From Heliomarina sp018223035 (GTDB lineage Bacteria > Pseudomonadota > Alphaproteobacteria > Rhodobacterales > Rhodobacteraceae), in NCBI GenBank assembly GCA_018223035.1, contig JAAEZD010000015.1:1-64000 (forward strand): 64,000 nucleotides of DNA. Reading direction: 5' to 3'. The translations under genes were made by a program, and so were the position numbers. Below are positions 35,268 through 43,168 of this stretch, one piece after another. The notes below the pieces were generated by a model. The model saw only the letters and a list, made by a program, of their open reading frames with translations. It ran no database searches and was not told the DNA's origin. Positions within the stretch are counted from its first letter, which is position 1, and each line of letters opens with the position of its first letter.

Positions 35268-36254
35268 ATGATCATCTACGAACCCCCTCACGCGGCGACG
35301 GAAATCCCGCTGATCGACCTGACCGACAGCTTTTCCGACGACATCGAAAAGCGCAAGAAAGTGGCCTGGGAAATCCACAAGGCCTGTGTCGATACCGGTT
35401 TCTTTTACATCAAGAACCACGGCATCCCGCAGGAGGTGATGGACAACCAGATCAAGCTTGCGGCCGAATTCTTTGACCTGCCGCTGGAAGAGAAGATGAA
35501 GCTCGATTCCGTCAACCAGCATTCGACCCGTGGCTATGAGCCTATGGCGGCGCAGACTTTGGACGAGGGCTCTCCACCGGATCTGAAAGAAGGCTATATG
35601 TCGAGCGTCGAGGCCGGGCCGGAGCATCGCTATACCAAGGCGAACGTACCGGGCACCGGGGCGAACCAGTGGCCCGAAACCTTTCCCGAGTTCCGCCCGC
35701 AATACGAAGCCTATGTGGACAAAGTTCTGGATCTGGGGCGTCATCTCGCGCAGCTGGTCGCGTTGTCGCTGGAACTTCCCGAGGATTATTTCGACCAAGC
35801 GCTGGAAGAGCCGCTACATTACTGCCGCATCCTGAAGTACCCGCCGATGCCAAAAGACGCCGCCGCCAACCAACTGGGCGCGGGCGCGCATTCGGATTGG
35901 GGTCTGCTGACGCTGCTGCTGCAGGACGATATCGGCGGTCTGGAAGTGCGCAACGCCGATGGCGAATGGATCGCCGCGCCGCCGATCCCGGGCACCTATA
36001 TCATCAACCTCGGGGAAATGCTGCCGGTCATCACCAATGACCGCTACAAGGCGACCTATCACCGGGTTCTGAACAACCACAGCGACAAGACCCGCTATTC
36101 CTGCCCGACCTTCTGCGATCCGGAATATTTCTACAAGGTCGAGTGCGCGCCGACGATCCTCGAGCATGACGGCTATGCCAAGTACCCGGCGATGACGGCG
36201 GGCGAGCATTTGCGTGCACAGTTCGAAAAGACCTTTGGCATCGCTGCGGCATAA
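35268..36254 (+). CDS. 2-oxoglutarate/Fe(II)-dependent oxygenase (isopenicillin N synthase family)
   Basis: 328 residues. The N-terminal DIOX_N domain starts IPLIDLTD and has FFYIKNHGIP near 45-54. The catalytic double-stranded beta helix holds the iron triad H208, D210 (GAHSDWGLLTLL) and H265 (TYHRVLN); R276 and S278 (RYS) are placed to bind 2-oxoglutarate. All essential residues are present, so it should be an active oxygenase or hydroxylase. Bacterial IPNS-like proteins of this kind are mostly uncharacterised; fungal relatives include thymine 7-hydroxylase. The position after a nucleoside-type importer suggests that the imported compound or a derivative is oxidised (inference). Confidence 0.9.
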   Translation: MIIYEPPHAATEIPLIDLTDSFSDDIEKRKKVAWEIHKACVDTGFFYIKNHGIPQEVMDNQIKLAAEFFDLPLEEKMKLDSVNQHSTRGYEPMAAQTLDEGSPPDLKEGYMSSVEAGPEHRYTKANVPGTGANQWPETFPEFRPQYEAYVDKVLDLGRHLAQLVALSLELPEDYFDQALEEPLHYCRILKYPPMPKDAAANQLGAGAHSDWGLLTLLLQDDIGGLEVRNADGEWIAAPPIPGTYIINLGEMLPVITNDRYKATYHRVLNNHSDKTRYSCPTFCDPEYFYKVECAPTILEHDGYAKYPAMTAGEHLRAQFEKTFGIAAA

Positions 36255-36263
36255 GGAAAGACC

Positions 36264-36653
36264 ATGAATCTGTTGATGCAGGTGAGCCTCTTTTCCGAGG
36301 ATTTCATCACCCTGTCCGAGTTCTATCGCGACCTGTTCGACCTGACGGAGAACGAAAGCCTGCGCTCGGACGTGTTCCGGGGCTATATGTCGGGCGACGT
36401 CATGGTCGGCTTCAGCGCGCTGGCTGCTTACGAAATGCTGGGGCTTGAGCCGCGCAAGGCAGGCGAGGGCGACCAGACCGCGTTTACCTTCCAATGCAAG
36501 AGCAAGGAGGCGCTGGACGTCATCGTCGATAAGGCCAAGGGCATGGGTGGCACGATGGTCCAGGAACAGTTCATGACCTATTACCATTGGTACATGGCGG
36601 TAATGCGCGATCCGGATGGAAACGCGATCCGGCTGGCCTGCACAACGCCGTAA
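36264..36653 (+). CDS. VOC/glyoxalase-like domain protein
   Basis: 129 residues. The start MNLLMQVSLFSEDF followed by ITLSEFYRDLFDL is the typical opening beta-strand and helix of a VOC module, and YHWYMAVMRDPDGNAIRLA at the end is the VOC closing strand with a metal-ligand-position Glu absent or shifted. The family includes dioxygenases, glyoxalases and binding proteins. It is 9 bases after the 2OG oxygenase gene and probably works on the same compound. Confidence 0.75.
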   Translation: MNLLMQVSLFSEDFITLSEFYRDLFDLTENESLRSDVFRGYMSGDVMVGFSALAAYEMLGLEPRKAGEGDQTAFTFQCKSKEALDVIVDKAKGMGGTMVQEQFMTYYHWYMAVMRDPDGNAIRLACTTP

Positions 36654-36679
36654 CGGTTCGGCCCGCGGGCCGGTTTCAG

Positions 36680-36707
36680 GGCGGGCGCAACGTGCGGCCG
36701 CCTTTTT
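36680..36707 (+). terminator. Hairpin with T tract between the VOC and cysteine hydrolase genes
   Basis: GGCGG (36680-36684) pairs with CCGCC (36698-36702), with an inner CGCA/TGCG stem across one mismatch, followed by TTTTT (36703-36707). It may lower or stop transcription into the hydrolase gene. Confidence 0.6.
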
Positions 36708-36731
36708 CATATAGAGACAAGGGGTAATCAC

Positions 36732-37418
36732 GTGAAAGCGTTGGTTTACGGGGCAGAAAAGGACCTGCCCGACGAGACATTCGGCGCATGGGTGTCGCGC
36801 GCGGATACAGCGATCATTTCCATAGACATGCACGAGGGGCATCTGTCCGAGGACCCGATGTGCCCCTGTCCGGCACCGCGCGGGCGCGAGATCATTGCCC
36901 CGGTCAATGCCTTTCACCGTGAGGCGCGGGCTCTGGGTGTACCGATCGTTCATGTCCGCTCGGTCCTGCGCAAGGGCGGTCAGGACGATCTGGCCGGGGC
37001 GCATCCGGCGGCGTGGCGGACGCTGTTCCCGCTGACGGTCGGAGCGATACCGGGCGAGGCGGATCATGCGCTTGAGGGTACGAAATGGACCGAGTTCTCG
37101 ACCGAGGTGCTGGACCAGGACCTGATCGTCGAAACCAAGCGGCGCCTGTCGCCCTTTTATCCGACCGATCTGGATTTCCTGTTGCGCAGTATGGGGATAA
37201 AGCGCGTGGTTCTGAATGGCGGGATGACCGATTGCTGCGTGTTGAACGCGACATTCGATGCCTCGAACATCGGTTATCGGGTCTGCGTCGCCGCCGATCT
37301 GGTGCGGGGCACGAACGAGGAAATGGAGGATGCCGCGCTCAAGATGGTGTCGCTGCACACCGGTCTGGTGATGCAATCCAAAGAAATCCTGCGCGTCTGG
37401 CGCGGTGAAACCGGCTGA
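36732..37418 (+). CDS. Cysteine hydrolase, isochorismatase-like family
   Basis: 228 residues from the GTG at 36732, with AAGGGG upstream. The catalytic triad of the family is visible: D32 in IISIDMHEG, K136 in VETKRRLSPF and C169 in GGMTDCCVLNAT, followed by GYRVCVAADLV. Such enzymes cleave amides, carbamoyl groups (N-carbamoylsarcosine, biuret, ureidoacrylate) or nicotinamide. Placed after the importer, oxygenase and VOC genes, it could release ammonia or carbamate from a heterocycle breakdown product (inference). Confidence 0.88.
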   Translation: MKALVYGAEKDLPDETFGAWVSRADTAIISIDMHEGHLSEDPMCPCPAPRGREIIAPVNAFHREARALGVPIVHVRSVLRKGGQDDLAGAHPAAWRTLFPLTVGAIPGEADHALEGTKWTEFSTEVLDQDLIVETKRRLSPFYPTDLDFLLRSMGIKRVVLNGGMTDCCVLNATFDASNIGYRVCVAADLVRGTNEEMEDAALKMVSLHTGLVMQSKEILRVWRGETG

Positions 37419-37498
37419 GCCGACTATTCGGTTGCAAAGACCACGGTCCCTAAGCCTATATTGGCGCAAGAGAAAACAATAAACGGGGATATTCTGAA

Positions 37499-38422
37499 AT
37501 GAAAACCACGATCTCTACTTCTGTTCTGGCACTGGCGGTCAGCGCTGGCGCGGCTATGGCAGACTGCGAATCCGTCACCTTTTCGGATGTGGGCTGGACC
37601 GACATCACCGCGACGACGGCGGCGACGACGGTCGTGCTCGATGCGCTGGGCTATGAGACCGACATCAAGATCCTGTCGGTGCCGGTGACCTATACCTCGC
37701 TTGCCAAGGGCGACATCGACGTATTCCTCGGCAACTGGATGCCGACGATGGAGGCGGATATCGCGCCCTATCGCGAAGACGGCACGGTGGATACGGTGCG
37801 CGCGAACCTTGAAGGCGCGAAATACACGCTGGCGGTCAACGCCGCGGCGGCCGATCTGGGGATCACCAGCTTTGGCGATATCGCCGCGCAGGCCGAAGCG
37901 CTTGACGGCAAGATCTATGGCATCGAGCCGGGCAACGACGGCAACCGCTTGATCCAGTCGATGATCGATGAAGACGCCTTTGGCCTGTCCGGGTTCGAGG
38001 TGGTCGAAAGTTCCGAGCAGGGGATGCTGGCACAGGTCGCGCGGGCGGATCGCCGCAGCGAGCCGGTGGTCTTCCTTGGCTGGGAGCCGCATCCGATGAA
38101 CGCGAATTTTGACCTGACCTATCTTGAGGGCGGCGACGATTATTTCGGCCCGAACCTTGGCGGTGCGACGGTCTATACCAATACCAGCGCGGGCTTTGTC
38201 GAGGAATGCCCCAACGTGGGCAAGCTGCTGAACAATCTCGAATTTACGCTGGCCATGGAAAACGAGATCATGGGCGCGATCCTTGATGACGGTAAGGACC
38301 CGTCCGAGGCGGCGGCGGTCTGGATCAAGGAAAACCCCGAGGTTCTGGATACATGGCTTGACGGCGTGACCACCATCGACGGTGGCGACGCGATGGCAGC
38401 AGCCGAAGAAAAGCTGAAGTAA
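37499..38422 (+). CDS. choX: Choline ABC transporter substrate-binding protein ChoX
   Basis: 307 residues with a signal peptide of about 21 residues ending AAMA, then DCESVTFSDVGWTDI. The OpuAC fold shows DVFLGNWMPTMEADIAPY near 78-95, EPGNDGNR near 141-148 and FLGWEPHPMN near 195-204; these aromatic residues form the cation box for choline's trimethylammonium group in ChoX. It captures choline in the periplasm. A 12-bp GC hairpin follows before choW, a common arrangement for keeping the binding protein in excess. Confidence 0.9.
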   Translation: MKTTISTSVLALAVSAGAAMADCESVTFSDVGWTDITATTAATTVVLDALGYETDIKILSVPVTYTSLAKGDIDVFLGNWMPTMEADIAPYREDGTVDTVRANLEGAKYTLAVNAAAADLGITSFGDIAAQAEALDGKIYGIEPGNDGNRLIQSMIDEDAFGLSGFEVVESSEQGMLAQVARADRRSEPVVFLGWEPHPMNANFDLTYLEGGDDYFGPNLGGATVYTNTSAGFVEECPNVGKLLNNLEFTLAMENEIMGAILDDGKDPSEAAAVWIKENPEVLDTWLDGVTTIDGGDAMAAAEEKLK

Positions 38423-38432
38423 TCAGCATGGC

Positions 38433-38463
38433 GACCCTGCCCGCGCCGAAAGCGGGCGGGGTC
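38433..38463 (+). terminator. GC-rich hairpin between choX and choW (attenuator or RNA stabiliser)
   Basis: A 12-bp stem, 38433-38444 with 38452-38463, one G-U pair, 7-base loop GCCGAAA, and only ATTTC after it. It probably stabilises the choX message or stops only part of the transcripts. Confidence 0.55.
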
Positions 38464-38610
38464 ATTTCGGCGGCCGGGCGAGACGTTTTTTCCAGACAGA
38501 GCTTCTGGTTTGGAAACGATAATCTGCGAAAAACACCCCGTGCATCTCGTGCGTAGGACGGCGTTTCTCCCTCTTCCGGTCGTATCGGCAAAACACGGAT
38601 AGTCGCATTC

Positions 38611-39444
38611 ATGAATTGGCTCACGGATAACAAGATACCGGTCGGGGACACTGCCGAGGTGGTGTTCGACTGGTTGCAGATTAACGGGGCCTGGTTCTTT
38701 GACGGGCTGGCCGACGGGATGGAATGGTTGATCGAGGCCGTTCTCTGGGTGTTGCAGAGCCCACACCCGCTGATCGTGATTGCCGTTTTCGCGGGCCTGA
38801 CTTGGGTGATCCAGCGCGGCTGGAAGATGCCGCTTTTTGTCGTGATCGGGTTCCTGTTCATCCTGAACCAGGGCTATTGGGAGGAAACGACCGAAAGCCT
38901 GACGCTGGTGTTGTCGGCTTGCGTGGTCTGCATGGGGGTGGGCGTGCCAATTGGCATCGCGGCGGCGCACCGTCCCAAGCTTTATGCATGGATGGCGCCG
39001 GTTCTGGATTTGATGCAGACTCTGCCGACCTTTGTCTATCTTATTCCGGCGATTGTGTTTTTCGGCATCGGCATGGTGCCGGGGCTTATCGCGACGGTGA
39101 TTTTCGTGCTGCCTGCGCCGATCCGGCTGACGCAGCTCGGGATCAGCTCGACCCCCACCGCGCTGCTTGAGGCGGCCGAGGCTTTCGGGGCGAAACCGAG
39201 CCAGACTCTCTGGAAGATCGAGCTTCCCTATGCGCTGCCGCAGATCATGACCGGGCTGAACCAGACCATCATGCTGTCGCTCTCGATGGTGGTAATCGCC
39301 GCGCTTGTCGGGGCGGACGGGCTGGGCGTGCCGGTGGTGCGCGCGCTCAACCAGGTGAACACGGGGCTTGGGTTTGAATCGGGCTTTATCATCGTCGTGG
39401 TCGCAATCATGCTCGACCGGATGCTGCGGGTGGGCAAGAAATGA
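38611..39444 (+). CDS. choW: Choline ABC transporter permease ChoW
   Basis: 277 residues with about six membrane helices. VCMGVGVPIGIAAAHRPKLYAWMAPVLDLMQTLPTF (read in parts) and EAAEAFGAKPSQTLWKIELPYALPQIMTGLNQT contain the EAA loop of a ProW/OpuAB-type permease. It forms the channel of the choline importer. Overlaps choV by 4 bases. Confidence 0.93.
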   Translation: MNWLTDNKIPVGDTAEVVFDWLQINGAWFFDGLADGMEWLIEAVLWVLQSPHPLIVIAVFAGLTWVIQRGWKMPLFVVIGFLFILNQGYWEETTESLTLVLSACVVCMGVGVPIGIAAAHRPKLYAWMAPVLDLMQTLPTFVYLIPAIVFFGIGMVPGLIATVIFVLPAPIRLTQLGISSTPTALLEAAEAFGAKPSQTLWKIELPYALPQIMTGLNQTIMLSLSMVVIAALVGADGLGVPVVRALNQVNTGLGFESGFIIVVVAIMLDRMLRVGKK

Positions 39445-40488
39445 CGACAGCGGTAGAATTCGACAACGTTTCCATTGTCTTCGGGGACAAGCCCGAGGTG
39501 GCGCTGCCCTTGATGGACAAGGGAAAGAGCCGCGCGGACATCCAGCAGGAAACCGGGCAGGTGCTGGGCGTGCACAATTGCTCTCTCAGCGTGGAAGAGG
39601 GCGAGATCCTTGTGCTGATGGGGCTGTCCGGGTCTGGCAAATCCACGCTCTTGCGCGCGGTGAACAGGCTGAACCCAACGGCGCGCGGCACGGTCAGGAT
39701 TTTCGATGGCGACTGGTCCTGCGATGTGGCCAATGCCAATCCTGCCGATCTGCGCCGGGTGCGGCGTGAATGTGTCTCGATGGTGTTTCAGCAATTCGGC
39801 CTGCTGCCGTGGCGGACCGTACGCGATAACGTGGCGCTGGGGCTGGAACTGGCGGGTGTGCCCAAGGCCGAACGGCTGAAACGCACGGACCGTCAGCTTG
39901 AACTGGTCGGGCTGATCGACTGGGCCGACCGCAAGGTGGGCGAGCTGTCGGGCGGGATGCAGCAGCGCGTCGGCCTTGCGCGCGCCTTTGCCACGGATGC
40001 GCCGATCCTGCTGATGGACGAGCCGTTCTCGGCGCTTGATCCGCTGATCCGCTCGCGGCTTCAGGACGAGCTCTTGGAATTGCAGCGTGATCTGAAACGC
40101 ACGATCATCTTCGTGAGCCACGATCTTGACGAGGCGTTCAAGCTGGGGGGGCGTATCGCCATCATGGAGGGCGGGCGCATCGTNNNNNNNNNNATGCGGC
40201 ACCCCGCGCGAGATTTTCTCGGCCCCCGCAACCGATTACGTTACCGAATTCGTCGCCAACATGAATCCGCTCGGCGCGCTGTGCGCCCGCGATGTGATGG
40301 TGCCGGCCGAGGGTGGCACTGAGGCAAGCGCGGTTGCGGCGGATCATCCTTTGCTGGATGTGATCGACCGGCTGAACGATGCGCCCGGCGGGCTGGGCGT
40401 GACCGAAGGTGGCAAGGTCATCGGGGTGGTCAGCTCGGACAGTATCGTCGCGCGGCTGGCCCAGACGGTCGAGACCAACAAGACGTGA
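39441..40488 (+). CDS. choV: Choline ABC transporter ATP-binding protein ChoV, interrupted by an assembly gap
   Basis: Walker A GLSGSGKST near 64-72, signature LSGGMQQRVGLARAF, Walker B ILLMDEPFSALDPLIR and the switch His in FVSHDLDEAF are all in the first part (39441-40183). Ten N at 40184-40193 follow. The second part (from 40194) continues in another frame with CGTPREIFSAP, a short CBS-like tail and a stop at 40486-40488. The frame change is an artefact of the N length: 743 coding bases precede the gap and the next codon resumes at 40195, so the true gap must be a multiple of three. The gene itself is probably intact, about 345-350 residues. Confidence 0.88.
40184..40193. other. Assembly gap (10 N)
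   Basis: Ten unknown bases inside choV. The flanks ...CGCATCGT and ATGCGGC... read Arg-Ile-Val then Cys-Gly if 0 bases are missing, or Val-X-Cys-Gly (X usually Gln in this family) if 3 are missing. A placeholder of fixed length is likely. Confidence 0.95.
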
Positions 40489-40565
40489 TTGGAAAAGGCG
40501 GCGCGAGTCCCTTGACCTGAAAGCGCCAAGTTTCCTATAGACCGGCTTCCTGTTTGGCCTAGCTC

Positions 40566-41684
40566 ATGACCCAGAAAGGGGCATTCGCGTTGCAGACACC
40601 GTACTATCTGGTCGATAAATCCCGGCTTTTGCCGAACATGGAAAAAATCGCATGGCTGCGAGAAAACTCCGGGGCCAAGGCGCTTTTGGCGCTGAAATGC
40701 TTTGCCACTTGGTCCGTGTTCGACATGATGAGCGAATACATGGACGGCACGACCTCCAGTTCGCTGTTCGAGGTCAAGCTGGGGCGCGAGAAATTCCCGG
40801 GCGAAACCCATGCCTATTCGGTGGCCTGGGCCGATCATGAGATCGACGAGGTTCTCGCGAATTCAGACAAGGTGATTTTCAACACCACCGGCCAGCTTTC
40901 GCGTTTCGAAAGCGAGTCCGAGGGCCATGTGCGCGGCATCCGGGTCAATCCTGGCGTATCGACGTCAGAATTCGATCTGGCCGATCCGGCGCGGCCTTTC
41001 AGCCGTCTGGGGGAGCATGATCCGGCAGTGATCGAGCCCTTTGCCGACCGGATTACCGGATTCATGTTTCACAACAATTGCGAGAACGCCGATTTCGACC
41101 GGTTCGACGCGATGCTGGGCAGTATCGAGCAGCGGTTCGGTCATCTGATCCGCGCGATGGACTGGATCAGTCTTGGCGGCGGCATTCATTTCACCGGTGA
41201 GGGCTATCCGCTCGACCGTCTGGCCGAGCGTCTGAAACGCTTTGCAGGGGAAAACGAGGTTGAGGTCTATCTGGAGCCGGGCGAGGCCGCGATCACCAAG
41301 TCCACGACGCTGGAAGTTTCGGTGCTTGATACGCTTTACAACGGCAAGAACCTCGCCATCGTCGACAGCTCGATCGAGGCTCATATGCTCGATCTGCTGA
41401 TCTATCGCGAATCCGCCAAGATGGAACCGGACGCGGGTCCCGAAGAATGGATGATCTGCGGCAAATCCTGCCTTGCGGGCGATATCTTTGGCGAGTTCCG
41501 CTTTCCCGAGGCGCTGAAGCCCGGCGACCGGCTGAGCGTACAGGACGCGGCCGGTTACACGATGGTAAAGAAGAACTGGTTCAACGGCGTCAAGATGCCC
41601 GCCATCGCGGTCCGCGAATTGGACGGCAGCGAACGGATGGTGCGCGACTTTACCTATGAGGATTTTGCGGCGGCGCTTTCCTGA
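40566..41684 (+). CDS. nspC: Carboxynorspermidine/carboxyspermidine decarboxylase
   Basis: 372 residues, fold III PLP decarboxylase. K44 in LLALKCFATWSVF is the Schiff-base lysine; the segments MFHNNCENADF near 166-176, SLGGGIHFTGEGYP near 201-214 and the glycine-rich phosphate site, and ICGKSCLAGDIFGEF near 297-311 with the catalytic Cys are diagnostic of NspC/CANSDC. It decarboxylates carboxy(nor)spermidine to (nor)spermidine. It lies 48 bases before the matching dehydrogenase gene. Confidence 0.93.
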   Translation: MTQKGAFALQTPYYLVDKSRLLPNMEKIAWLRENSGAKALLALKCFATWSVFDMMSEYMDGTTSSSLFEVKLGREKFPGETHAYSVAWADHEIDEVLANSDKVIFNTTGQLSRFESESEGHVRGIRVNPGVSTSEFDLADPARPFSRLGEHDPAVIEPFADRITGFMFHNNCENADFDRFDAMLGSIEQRFGHLIRAMDWISLGGGIHFTGEGYPLDRLAERLKRFAGENEVEVYLEPGEAAITKSTTLEVSVLDTLYNGKNLAIVDSSIEAHMLDLLIYRESAKMEPDAGPEEWMICGKSCLAGDIFGEFRFPEALKPGDRLSVQDAAGYTMVKKNWFNGVKMPAIAVRELDGSERMVRDFTYEDFAAALS

Positions 41685-41732
41685 GCGCGGCTTGTCCCTT
41701 CGCACGAAAAAACAACACACGAGGATATCACG

Positions 41733-42968
41733 TTGAAAAAGAACGTTCTTATCATCGGCGCTGGTGGCGTCGCACAGGTGGTGGCGCATAAATGTGCTCA
41801 GAACAATGACGTGCTGGGCGATATTCATATCGCCAGCCGTACGCTTTCGAAATGCGAGGCGATCATCGACAGCGTGCGCGAAAAGGGCGCGATGAAGGGG
41901 GACGGCGTGCTCAAGGCGCACCAGGTCGATGCGCTCGACAGTGCGGCTGTCGCCAAGGTCATCAATGATACGGATGCGCAGATCGTGATTAACGTGGGCT
42001 CGGCCTTTGTGAACATGTCGGTGATGGATGCCTGCATCGAAACCGGTGCGGCCTATATCGACACGGCGATACATGAAGAACCCGACAAGATCTGCGAAAC
42101 CCCGCCGTGGTATGCGAATTACGAATGGAAAAAGCGCGATCTCTGCGCTGAAAAGGGCGTCACCGCGATCCTTGGTGCCGGCTTCGATCCGGGCGTGGTG
42201 AATGCCTTTGCCCGCTTTGCCATCGACACGATGGATGAGGTCAAGAGCGTCGATATCGTCGACATCAACGCGGGCAGCCACGGCAAGTATTTCGCGACCA
42301 ACTTCGACCCCGAGATCAATTTCCGCGAATTCACCGGCACGGTTTATTCATGGCAGGGCGGAGAGTGGAAAGAGAATTCCATGTTCGAGGTAGGCCATGA
42401 ATGGGATCTGCCCGTGGTCGGCAAGCAGATGGCCTATATGTCGGGCCATGACGAGGTGCATTCGCTGGCGACCAATTACCCCCAGGCCGACATCCGGTTC
42501 TGGATGGGCTTTGGTGAGCATTACATCAACGTCTTCAGCGTGTTGAAGAACATCGGCTTGCTATCCGAACAACCCGTCACGCTGGCCGAGGGGCAAGAGG
42601 TCGTGCCGCTCAAGGTGGTCAAGGCGTGTCTGCCCGATCCGTCCTCGCTTGCGCCCGATTACACGGGCAAGACCTGCATCGGCGATCTGGTGAAGGGCAC
42701 GCGCGACGGCAAGGACGTGGAAATGTTCGTCTATAACGTGGCCGATCACAAAGAAGCTTATCTTGAGGTTGGCTCGCAGGGGATTTCCTATACGGCAGGC
42801 GTGCCGCCGGTGGCAGCCGCGATGCTGGTGGCAGACGGGACCTGGGATGCCAAGACCATGAAAAACGTAGAGGAAATGGACCCGAAACCGTTCTTTACCA
42901 TCCTCGACCGGATCGGGCTGCCTACCCGCGTCAAGGATGAAAACGGCGACCGCGCCTGGAACGAATAA
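41733..42968 (+). CDS. Carboxynorspermidine/carboxyspermidine dehydrogenase (saccharopine dehydrogenase family)
   Basis: 411 residues from a TTG at 41733, with GAGG at 41721-41724. The Rossmann loop is VLIIGAGGVAQVVAHK near 5-20, followed by IASRTLSKCEAI and LGAGFDPGVVNAFAR. The match is to CANSDH/CASDH, which reductively condenses aspartate semialdehyde with a diamine (putrescine or diaminopropane). With nspC it provides a polyamine route that does not use S-adenosylmethionine. Terminator at 43014-43043. Confidence 0.92.
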   Translation: MKKNVLIIGAGGVAQVVAHKCAQNNDVLGDIHIASRTLSKCEAIIDSVREKGAMKGDGVLKAHQVDALDSAAVAKVINDTDAQIVINVGSAFVNMSVMDACIETGAAYIDTAIHEEPDKICETPPWYANYEWKKRDLCAEKGVTAILGAGFDPGVVNAFARFAIDTMDEVKSVDIVDINAGSHGKYFATNFDPEINFREFTGTVYSWQGGEWKENSMFEVGHEWDLPVVGKQMAYMSGHDEVHSLATNYPQADIRFWMGFGEHYINVFSVLKNIGLLSEQPVTLAEGQEVVPLKVVKACLPDPSSLAPDYTGKTCIGDLVKGTRDGKDVEMFVYNVADHKEAYLEVGSQGISYTAGVPPVAAAMLVADGTWDAKTMKNVEEMDPKPFFTILDRIGLPTRVKDENGDRAWNE

Positions 42969-43013
42969 TGTTCCTCCGCTGCCCTGAGCATACGGAACTT
43001 GCCTGATTGAAAC

Positions 43014-43043
43014 CCGGTCCCTGTCAAAAGGGGCCGGTTTTTT
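43014..43043 (+). terminator. Rho-independent terminator after the polyamine genes
   Basis: CCGGTCCC (43014-43021) pairs with GGGGCCGG (43030-43037), one G-U pair, 8-base loop, followed by TTTTTT (43038-43043). Confidence 0.85.
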
Positions 43044-43168
43044 CGTGTTTCGGTCTGGCCAGCGTGTAAACGCAATCGGGCGGCGAGGATTGCGTGGTTG
43101 TCTTGGTCTCGCATCCGGTTAGGTTGACGCGGGGCGGCCTTGGGAGGGGCCGCGAGGAGGAGAGAATC

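Noticed and set aside
35814..37469. 551-codon minus-strand frame
   Set aside because: Antisense to three plus-strand genes with intact active sites.
40184..40488. choV as a frameshifted pseudogene
   Set aside because: The frame change coincides exactly with the N run, and both sides read as normal ChoV sequence; an arbitrary gap length explains it.
40965..42281. 438-codon minus-strand frame
   Set aside because: Antisense to nspC and the carboxyspermidine dehydrogenase gene.
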